A stretch of 64,000 nucleotides of DNA from an uncultured Paracoccaceae bacterium (GTDB lineage: Bacteria > Pseudomonadota > Alphaproteobacteria > Rhodobacterales > Rhodobacteraceae): assembly GCA_947488175.1 (NCBI GenBank), contig CANKYO010000001.1:1-64000 (forward strand), written 5' to 3'. This document shows positions 53,788 through 64,000 of this stretch, piece after piece (the first letter of the stretch is position 1; every line of letters starts with the position of its first letter). The notes under the pieces were generated by a model. That model made no database searches, was not told the origin of the DNA, and was given only the letters and a program-made list of their open reading frames with translations. Made by a program: the position numbers and the translations under genes.

Positions 53788-54714
53788 ATGACAAGAACCA
53801 AAATCATTCTCAGCTCCACCGCTGTCGTCGCGCTTGTGACCGGCACGGTTGCGGCTGATGGTGTGCGTTACGCACAATTTAGCTATGACCGAAACAACTA
53901 TTCTGTCGGTGATGACGACATCAACGCCAACGAACTGGTCGGCGAAATCGAATACCAGGTGGGCGATGTTCTGCTTTCGGGCGCGGTCGAAAACCTCTCG
54001 GCGGATCGGGGCGACCTGGATGCAACGACGCGTGAGATCTCGGTCGGGGCTGGATATTTCCTCTCACCCGACATTCTGATCGGGGCCGAAATCGGCAATG
54101 TTGAGACGGATACAGCGGACGCCACTGTCGCCGGTGCTTTTGCCCAATACCGGACGGATCAATTTGGCGTCGGGCTCAGCATCCGGCAGGACCTCGATGC
54201 AGAGGAAACCCTGTATCTGGGTGTCGCAACATTCGAAGTATCGCCAGGGGTCGACCTCGGCATCGGCCTGAGCAGCAACACCGCCAATGACAGCACAGGC
54301 TACGTCATTTCGGCAGATTACGAACAGGGCCCCATCGATGCACGCGTCTACTTTGCGGGTAATTCCGAAGACGATGCCAGCACCATCGGTGCGCGCGGGG
54401 CTTACGAATTCGGCAGCGCTTTCCGCGGTACAGCCGCTTTCGAAAACGTGTCCGGCGGGCTGGTCGATTACACCAGTTTCAAGATCGGTGCCGGATATGA
54501 GATTGCCGATGGGGCGTGGATTGACGCCTCCATCGGCCAGATTGACCCCAGTAATGGTGAAACGGTCGACACTTTGAGCCTTTCAATCTCGTTCGAAACT
54601 GGCGGACCCACACGTCTGGACCGCGAATTCGCCCGCGACCTGCGCGGGGATGCCAATGCAGGCAGCGGCCAGTTCCGAAATGCGCTTGGTGCGCTGCCAA
54701 TCGCCACACCCTAA
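53788..54714 (+). CDS. outer membrane porin-like protein
   Basis: A 308-residue protein with a signal peptide ([23 protein letters not shown], mature [13 protein letters not shown]). The mature part alternates short amphipathic strands with Asp/Asn/Gly-rich turns, as in a 10-12-strand beta-barrel such as the alphaproteobacterial porins; [10 protein letters not shown] precedes the unusual polar tail, which ends in AIGLPIATP-like LGALPIATP. It lacks the usual terminal Phe, so membrane assembly may depend on an internal strand. Its function is not recognised. Confidence 0.7.
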   Translation: MTRTKIILSSTAVVALVTGTVAADGVRYAQFSYDRNNYSVGDDDINANELVGEIEYQVGDVLLSGAVENLSADRGDLDATTREISVGAGYFLSPDILIGAEIGNVETDTADATVAGAFAQYRTDQFGVGLSIRQDLDAEETLYLGVATFEVSPGVDLGIGLSSNTANDSTGYVISADYEQGPIDARVYFAGNSEDDASTIGARGAYEFGSAFRGTAAFENVSGGLVDYTSFKIGAGYEIADGAWIDASIGQIDPSNGETVDTLSLSISFETGGPTRLDREFARDLRGDANAGSGQFRNALGALPIATP

Positions 54715-54720
54715 CCAATC

Positions 54721-54749
54721 AAGGCCCGCGCCACCTGCGCGGGCCTTTT
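54721..54749 (+). terminator. Rho-independent terminator of the porin-like gene
   Basis: A perfect 10-bp stem AGGCCCGCGC/GCGCGGGCCT with a 5-base loop, followed by TTTT. It begins 8 bases after the stop codon. Confidence 0.92.
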
Positions 54750-54781
54750 CATTCCCCGGCACAGGACCTAAATGTGCCCTC

Positions 54782-56137
54782 ATGGAAAAAACACTTCACA
54801 TTATCGGCGGCGGCATGGCCGGGTCCGAAGCTGCGTGGCAGGCGGCCAATGCGGGCCTGAACGTGACGATCCACGAAATGCGCCCCAAAGTGGGCACCTT
54901 CGCCCATCGGACCGGCAATTTGGGCGAAATGGTGTGTTCTAACTCTTTCCGCTCTGACGATCATGAACAAAACGCCGTAGGCTTGCTACATTGGGAAATG
55001 ATGCAGGCCAACGGACTGATCATGCAAACCGCCTACCGGCACCGGCTGCCTGCGGGCGGCGCGCTGGCCGTTGACCGCGATCCATTTGCCGAAGCAGTCA
55101 CCGCAGCGCTCACCGCACACCCGAACATTTCCATTTCCCACGATGAAATCGCCGCGCTCCCCGACGACGGTCACTGGATCATCGCGACCGGTCCGCTGAC
55201 CTCCGGCGCATTGGCCGAGGCTATTCAAGCGGAAACCGGGGCCGAGGCGCTGGCGTTCTTCGACGCCATCGCCCCCATCGTCTATGCCGACAGCGTCAAC
55301 ATGGATGTCGCATGGATGCAGTCGCGCTATGACAAAGGCGAAACCGAGGAAGAACGCACCGCCTACCTCAACTGCCCGATGACACGCGACCAGTACGAAG
55401 CTTTCATCGACGCATTGCTGGCCGCTGAAAAGACGGAATTCAAGGAAGGCGAAACCGCCGGTTACTTCGACGGCTGCCTGCCGATCGAGGTCATGGCCGA
55501 ACGCGGCCGCGAAACCCTGCGCTTTGGCCCGATGAAACCTGTCGGCCTGACCAACGACCATGATCCGCAAAACAAACCTTACGCCGTTGTCCAGTTGCGC
55601 CGCGACAATGCACTTGGCACTCTGTTCAATATCGTGGGCTTCCAGACCAAGATGAAATACGGCGCGCAAAAGGCTGTTTTCAAAATGATTCCCGGGCTTG
55701 AGAATGCGGAATTCGCCCGCCTCGGCGGTGTCCACCGCAACACCTTTATCAACTCTCCCACGCTGCTCGATGACCAGATGCGCCTGCGGTCGCGGCCCAA
55801 CATCCGCTTTGCCGGCCAGATCACCGGAGTGGAAGGCTACGTTGAAAGCGCCGCCATGGGCCTGCTTGCGGGTCGCATGGCCGTGGCAGAAATGACCGGC
55901 CAAACCCTGGACCCGGTGCCGAATACAACCGCGATGGGCGCGCTTGTCACCCACATCACCGGCGGGGCTGACGCCAAGACATTTCAGCCCATGAACGTCA
56001 ATTTTGGTCTCTTCCCACCGCTGGACGGGGTCAAGGGCGGGCGACGTAACCGCAAAGACCGCTACAAAGCCTATACCGACCGGGCCAAATCCGACTGGCA
56101 GGCGTGGCTAGGTCAAATGGCGCTGGACGCCGCCTGA
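54782..56137 (+). CDS. trmFO: methylenetetrahydrofolate-tRNA-(uracil-5-)-methyltransferase
   Basis: Forms ribothymidine (m5U54) in the tRNA T-loop, using FAD and methylenetetrahydrofolate. The 451-residue protein begins [17 protein letters not shown] (FAD motif) and has the conserved blocks [59 protein letters not shown] and [12 protein letters not shown]. The C-terminal region contains [11 protein letters not shown]. It is followed 22 bases later by a methyltransferase gene. Confidence 0.95.
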   Translation: MEKTLHIIGGGMAGSEAAWQAANAGLNVTIHEMRPKVGTFAHRTGNLGEMVCSNSFRSDDHEQNAVGLLHWEMMQANGLIMQTAYRHRLPAGGALAVDRDPFAEAVTAALTAHPNISISHDEIAALPDDGHWIIATGPLTSGALAEAIQAETGAEALAFFDAIAPIVYADSVNMDVAWMQSRYDKGETEEERTAYLNCPMTRDQYEAFIDALLAAEKTEFKEGETAGYFDGCLPIEVMAERGRETLRFGPMKPVGLTNDHDPQNKPYAVVQLRRDNALGTLFNIVGFQTKMKYGAQKAVFKMIPGLENAEFARLGGVHRNTFINSPTLLDDQMRLRSRPNIRFAGQITGVEGYVESAAMGLLAGRMAVAEMTGQTLDPVPNTTAMGALVTHITGGADAKTFQPMNVNFGLFPPLDGVKGGRRNRKDRYKAYTDRAKSDWQAWLGQMALDAA

Positions 56138-56159
56138 ACTGCCGCGTTAGCCTTACACC

Positions 56160-56777
56160 ATGGCTGACAAGAAGGACCCGCTGCGCCCCGATCTCTGGAC
56201 ACCGCGCCCGGTGGAGGAAACCATCGCGGTTTACGCAAACTGGGCCGCAACCTATGACGCCGATATCACCGCGCGCGGGTATCACACACCTGCCCGGATC
56301 GCCGCTGCGCTGAAAACGCATGCGACGCCTGACACTACCATTCTGGATTTTGGCTGCGGCACCGGTTTCTCCGGACAAATCCTGCGCGAAGCGGGCTTCG
56401 GCACACTGCACGGCACCGACGTTACCGCAGAGATGCTTGAAAAGGCCACCGAACGCGGCGTCTATGCCAAGACCTGGCTCTCGCAACCCGGCGAACTCAG
56501 CTTCGGGCGTGGCGCTTACCCGGTGATCGTCGCGGCAGGCGTCGTTAGCCTCGGGGCCGCGCCACCCGAAACGCTGGGCGCGCTTGTGGGGAAACTCAAC
56601 ACCGGTGGCCTCTTGGCGCTATCCTACAACGATCCAACCCTTGTAGACGCCAGGTATGCAGAGACGCTCAGCACGGAAATCGGCGCGGGTCGGGCCGAGG
56701 TCATTTTTCGCGAACACGGGCCCCATCTGCATGACATGGACATGGGCTCAGACATCATCGTTCTGCGACGGCGATGA
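56160..56777 (+). CDS. class I SAM-dependent methyltransferase
   Basis: A 205-residue Rossmann-fold methyltransferase with the glycine motif LDFGCGTGFSG, the acidic residue in LHGTDVTAEMLEKA and a C-terminal FREHGPHLHDMDMG. It is a stand-alone methyltransferase domain in the UbiE/Methyltransf_11 class. It overlaps gluQRS by four bases (ATGA) and follows trmFO, so a substrate in RNA modification is plausible but unproven. No further specificity can be read. Confidence 0.8.
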   Translation: MADKKDPLRPDLWTPRPVEETIAVYANWAATYDADITARGYHTPARIAAALKTHATPDTTILDFGCGTGFSGQILREAGFGTLHGTDVTAEMLEKATERGVYAKTWLSQPGELSFGRGAYPVIVAAGVVSLGAAPPETLGALVGKLNTGGLLALSYNDPTLVDARYAETLSTEIGAGRAEVIFREHGPHLHDMDMGSDIIVLRRR

Positions 56778-57625
56778 TCACACGCTTTGCGCCTTCGCCC
56801 ACCGGGCCACTGCATCTGGGGCATGCTTATTCCGCGATGCTGGCCTATGACATGGCCATGGCGGCCGATGGAACATTCATCCTGCGCATGGATGACATCG
56901 ACCGCGTCCGCTCAAAGCCGGAATTCGAACAACAGGCCATCGACGATCTGCACTGGCTGGGGCTATCATGGCCGGAACCAATCATGAAGCAATCGCGGTC
57001 CGAACCCCGTTTTCGGGCCAATATCCAAAAACTTACCGCGATGGGTCTGCTCTACCCCTGCTCCTGCAGCCGGGCCGACATCGAAAACGCGGCCAGCGCC
57101 CCGCAAGAGGGCGTGCCAACACATGGCCCCGACGGACGGATCTATCCCGGGACCTGCCGACATCGGACGATGGCAGACTTCAGGGAGGGCGATGCGATCC
57201 GCTTGCATATGGAAGAAGCGGTCGATCAGGCGGCGCCCCTGCCGAGTTACGAGGAAACCGGCGAAAAGTATTGCGGCACGCTGCAACTGGACGCGGGCGA
57301 CCTGATAACATCAATCGGTGATGTCGCGGTGGCGCGGCGCGGCATGGCCGCCGCCTATCATTTAGCCGTGGTCCTGGACGACCATGCGCAGGGCATCACC
57401 CATGTGATCCGTGGCGAAGACCTGTTCGATGCCACCAGCATCCATGTGCTGCTTTATCACCTGCTGGGTCTGCCGATCCCGATTTGCCATCACCACAAAT
57501 TGATCCGCGACGAGAATGGCAAGCGTTTGGCGAAGCGAGACGATGCACGGGCGATCGCGAAATACCGGGCCGAGGGTGCCACGCCCAAAGACATCAGGCA
57601 GATGGTGGGTCTTCCGGCAGCTTGA
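56774..57625 (+). CDS. gluQ: glutamyl-Q tRNA(Asp) synthetase
   Basis: A 283-residue paralogue of the GluRS catalytic core that glutamylates queuosine 34 of tRNA-Asp. The HIGH motif is [13 protein letters not shown] and the KMSKS-like motif is GKRLAKRDD. The zinc-binding cysteines are in [11 protein letters not shown] and YPGTCRHR. It lacks the anticodon-binding domain, as expected. It follows a methyltransferase with an ATGA overlap and overlaps the 3' end of convergent hisI by 32 bases. Confidence 0.94.
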   Translation: MITRFAPSPTGPLHLGHAYSAMLAYDMAMAADGTFILRMDDIDRVRSKPEFEQQAIDDLHWLGLSWPEPIMKQSRSEPRFRANIQKLTAMGLLYPCSCSRADIENAASAPQEGVPTHGPDGRIYPGTCRHRTMADFREGDAIRLHMEEAVDQAAPLPSYEETGEKYCGTLQLDAGDLITSIGDVAVARRGMAAAYHLAVVLDDHAQGITHVIRGEDLFDATSIHVLLYHLLGLPIPICHHHKLIRDENGKRLAKRDDARAIAKYRAEGATPKDIRQMVGLPAA

Positions 57626-57968
57626 CGACCTCGATCTCTTCATCATTGCGCACGGCTGTATAGAAACAGGTCCTGCGTCCGGTATGGCAGGCCGGCCCCG
57701 CCTGCTGCACCTCGATCAACAGACAATCGCGGTCGCAATCCACCTTGAAATCCACCAGCGCCTGCGTGTTTCCGCTGGTCGCCCCCTTCACCCAGAATTC
57801 CTGCCGGGACCGCGACCAATAGGTCACCTGCCCTGTCTCCAGCGTCCGCGCGACAGCCTCTGCATTCATCCAGGCCATCATCAGCACCTCACCTGATGCG
57901 GCATCCTGCGCAATCGCCGGGATCAGGCCTGCGTCATTATACTTCAGGCTACTGGGATCGAAGGGCAT
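57594..57968 (-). CDS. hisI: phosphoribosyl-AMP cyclohydrolase
   Basis: Opens the purine ring in the third step of histidine biosynthesis. The 124-residue monofunctional form (no HisE domain) carries the metal-ligand cysteines in [17 protein letters not shown] and [12 protein letters not shown], with [22 protein letters not shown] as the conserved substrate loop. Its 3' end overlaps gluQRS by 32 bases. No other his genes are nearby. Confidence 0.96.
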   Translation of the reverse strand: MPFDPSSLKYNDAGLIPAIAQDAASGEVLMMAWMNAEAVARTLETGQVTYWSRSRQEFWVKGATSGNTQALVDFKVDCDRDCLLIEVQQAGPACHTGRRTCFYTAVRNDEEIEVVKLPEDPPSA

Positions 57969-58035
57969 GTCAAAAACCTTTGCATCAGGATCGGTCCGGA
58001 CTATCTAAAGAGGACCGTGAGGAAGGGCAAACGCG

Positions 58036-58482
58036 ATGTCAGCTGAAACAGACATGATCAAACTCTATTCCGGCAGGATCCTTGCCCTGGCCGCCGACAT
58101 GCCGCGCACCGAGCGGCTTGCGCAGCCTTCTGCCACGGCCAAGAAACGGTCCCCCCTTTGTGGATCAACCGTCACCGTCGATATCGTCTTGGAAGACGGC
58201 GTGATCACGGACTATGCCCAGGACGTCAAGGCCTGTGCCTTGGGTCAGGCCGCCGCTGCCGTCGTTGGCGGCAGCATCGTAGGCACAACGCCCGCGCAGG
58301 TGCAGCAAGGGCGTGATGAGCTTTACGCCATGTTGAAATCTGACGGCCCTGTGCCCACCGCCCCTTTCGACGGGCTTGAGGTCCTGCAACCGGCCAAGGA
58401 TTACAAGAACCGGCATGCATCGATCCTGCTGGCTTTTGATGCCACGCTAGACGCACTGGAAACCGCCAAAGCCACTGCCTGA
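58036..58482 (+). CDS. iron-sulfur cluster scaffold-like protein (IscU/NifU-N fold), third cysteine missing
   Basis: A 148-residue protein with the IscU/NifU-N fold. The first two cluster-binding positions are present, SPLCGSTVTVDI and VKACALGQAAA, but the third position reads KNRHASILLAF, keeping the His and replacing the Cys by Ala. A two-cysteine IscU would assemble a cluster poorly or differently, so this may be a divergent scaffold, a carrier or a non-cluster paralogue. It stands alone, divergent from hisI. Confidence 0.75.
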   Translation: MSAETDMIKLYSGRILALAADMPRTERLAQPSATAKKRSPLCGSTVTVDIVLEDGVITDYAQDVKACALGQAAAAVVGGSIVGTTPAQVQQGRDELYAMLKSDGPVPTAPFDGLEVLQPAKDYKNRHASILLAFDATLDALETAKATA

Positions 58483-58517
58483 GCAGGCAATTTCTTGGAA
58501 AAGTCTGCCCCTCGCAG

Positions 58518-58554
58518 AAAAAACCGCCGCACATCCGGGACAGGATGGCGGCGG
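58518..58554 (-). terminator. Rho-independent terminator of the 40-residue protein gene
   Basis: On the minus strand CCGCCG/CGGCGG plus inner CATCC/GGATG pairs form a bulged stem followed by six T residues. It lies about 140 bases after the small gene's stop codon, giving a long structured 3' region that also contains ACATTGC/GCAATGT. Confidence 0.75.
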
Positions 58555-58692
58555 CAGTTTAAGCGACAGGTCCGGTCCGGCGTTCCAGCGGGGGAGGCAA
58601 AACCCCTTTATGGACTCAGACAGGCAGGTCATCAGACATTGCATTCTTGGGACAGGGCAATGTGATGGACCGGACGGCTATCGCCAGGGAGG

Positions 58693-58815
58693 TCAGATCA
58701 GCCCGGGCAAGGACAATCCGACAAACAATATGATCATCAGGGCCACGACACCAAGTGCATCAGCCAAAAGCGTCTCGCGGGACCGGACGATGATGGATTT
58801 GATCTCTTGGGCCAT
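58693..58815 (-). CDS. 40-residue single-helix membrane protein
   Basis: A 40-residue protein, below the usual size cut-off. Its first half is amphipathic with Lys, Arg and Glu (EIKSIIVRSRETLL), and residues about 20-38 form one membrane helix (GVVALMIILFVGL). AAGGA lies seven bases before the ATG, which strongly supports translation. A near-exact CtrA-type box sits 43-57 bases upstream and a terminator about 140 bases downstream. No family is recognised; it may be a small regulatory or assembly peptide. Confidence 0.7.
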   Translation of the reverse strand: MAQEIKSIIVRSRETLLADALGVVALMIILFVGLSLPGLI

Positions 58816-58857
58816 ACTGTGTTCCTTACGTTTTGTTGCTACTTTGTTCTCACATCA

Positions 58858-58872
58858 TTAACCTTGTGTAAA
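58858..58872 (-). promoter_or_regulatory. CtrA-like box upstream of the 40-residue protein
   Basis: TTAACCTTGTGTAAA matches TTAA-N7-TTAA at seven of eight defined positions. It is 43-57 bases before the start codon on the minus strand. Confidence 0.35.
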
Positions 58873-58915
58873 GAACTTTTTAGGAACATTCGTGAACATT
58901 TTGGAACGCGGTGCG

Positions 58916-63279
<4,364 letters not shown>

Positions 63280-63993
63280 TCAGGCGCCAACCGCGATTTT
63301 TTCCGCTGTCGTGACAGGCTCTGGATCGCGCAGCACATAACCGCGCCCCCAAACCGTTTCGATGTAGTTTTCACCATCGGTTGCTTCGCTCAGCTTCTTG
63401 CGCAGCTTGCAGATGAACACATCGATGATCTTCAATTCGGGCTCGTCCATGCCGCCATAAAGATGGTTCAGGAACATCTCCTTGGTCAGCGTGGTGCCCT
63501 TGCGCAGACTCAGAAGCTCCAGCATCTGATATTCCTTGCCGGTCAGATGCACGGTACTGCCGCCCACCTCGACCGTTTTGGCATCAAGATTGACCGCAAT
63601 GCGGCCAGTCTTGATAATCGACTGCGCGTGCCCTTTGGAGCGGCGGATGATTGCATGGATACGCGCCACGAGTTCTTCGCGGTGGAAGGGTTTGGTCAGA
63701 TAGTCATCTGCGCCGAAACCAAAGCCTTTTAGCTTGCTTTCTGTCCCATCGTCCCCTGAGAGGATCAATATAGGCGTATCGATACGGCTCAGGCGCAGCT
63801 GGCGCAGCACCTCATGGCCATTCATGTCCGGCAGGTTCAAATCCAACAGGATCAGGTCGTAATCGTAAAGCTTTGCAAGATCGATCCCCTCCTCACCCAG
63901 ATCCGTCGCATAGACGTTCAGGTTCGCATGGGTCAGCATCAGTTCAATGCTTTTCGACGTTGTTGGGTCATCTTCAACCAGCAAGACACGCAT
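63280..63993 (-). CDS. ctrA: cell-cycle response regulator CtrA
   Basis: A 237-residue OmpR-type response regulator. The receiver domain (about 1-120) has the phospho-acceptor Asp in [13 protein letters not shown], and the DNA-binding winged helix (about 140-230) includes [38 protein letters not shown] and [21 protein letters not shown], all close to alphaproteobacterial CtrA. In Rhodobacteraceae it controls motility, competence-like and gene-transfer-agent genes rather than viability. The upstream region is almost wholly outside the window. Confidence 0.96.
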   Translation of the reverse strand: MRVLLVEDDPTTSKSIELMLTHANLNVYATDLGEEGIDLAKLYDYDLILLDLNLPDMNGHEVLRQLRLSRIDTPILILSGDDGTESKLKGFGFGADDYLTKPFHREELVARIHAIIRRSKGHAQSIIKTGRIAVNLDAKTVEVGGSTVHLTGKEYQMLELLSLRKGTTLTKEMFLNHLYGGMDEPELKIIDVFICKLRKKLSEATDGENYIETVWGRGYVLRDPEPVTTAEKIAVGA

Positions 63994-64000
63994 CCGAGTT

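Overview
The window reads as a chromosomal segment of an alphaproteobacterium, most likely a marine Rhodobacteraceae (roseobacter-group) strain. Pointers are a CtrA-type cell-cycle regulator at the right edge, a Mg-type HemB without the zinc cysteines, a DUF502 membrane protein, a small protein of the kind annotated in this family as a SufBCD-complex component, a single-domain Hint protein, a GcvT-fused dimethylglycine-type dehydrogenase and an orphan LuxR solo. Genes are tightly packed. Many neighbours share ATGA or TGATG stop/start overlaps, so translational coupling is common. This is inference from gene content; no rRNA is present to place the organism.

Layout. 97-7230: surface-polysaccharide block (ugd, UDP-glucuronate epimerase, a DXD glycosyltransferase and a methyltransferase on the minus strand; divergently a two-domain hydrolase-like/glycosyltransferase and a sulfotransferase-like protein). 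7309-8513: aroQ and luxR. 8514-8909: a hairpin-rich intergenic region. 8910-10657: rpsB-tsf. 10822-12961: divergent HupE/UreJ and DUF4198 genes, probably metal related. 12998-16209: psuK-psuG, DUF502 and a LysE-type exporter. 16202-18003: bdhA and patatin. 18085-18194: a predicted small RNA gene. 18273-21671: oligopeptide-type binding protein, arsC-aquaporin pair and a CsbD-like protein. 21699-25868: XRE-cupin regulator, acyl-CoA synthetase, FrnE-like oxidoreductase, and an MFS exporter with an exact CtrA-type box upstream. 25878-31013: mfd, a SufBCD-associated membrane protein and hemB.

31287-37698 is the accessory part: a type VI secretion cargo module. On the plus strand lie a DUF4123 adaptor, an unrecognised 543-residue protein (candidate effector), an exported 310-residue protein (candidate immunity protein) and a small two-helix membrane protein. 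They converge on a minus-strand vgrG-PAAR pair. No T6SS core genes are in the window. The vgrG promoter region and the adjoining lipoprotein promoter each carry direct repeats with an exact 11-bp period, which looks like operators for an OmpR/PhoB-type regulator.

38169-49702: SYLF lipoprotein, DUF2254, dimethylglycine dehydrogenase-like plus MobA-like, Hint protein, tRNA-Leu(CAA), zinc metallopeptidase, YqaA-DsbB, and an arginine catabolism block (Lrp, arginase, ornithine cyclodeaminase, FAH-family) followed by usg. 49899-63993: housekeeping gyrA, two outer-membrane beta-barrels, trmFO, a methyltransferase, gluQRS, hisI, an IscU-like protein lacking its third cysteine, a 40-residue membrane protein, recG-ligA and ctrA.

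The most interesting leads are the T6SS cargo module, the predicted sRNA at 18085-18159, the 11-bp-phased repeats at 37760-37781 and 37951-37989, and the five-hairpin region at 8617-8821. All functions are read from sequence by recognition of families and motifs; no database search was run.
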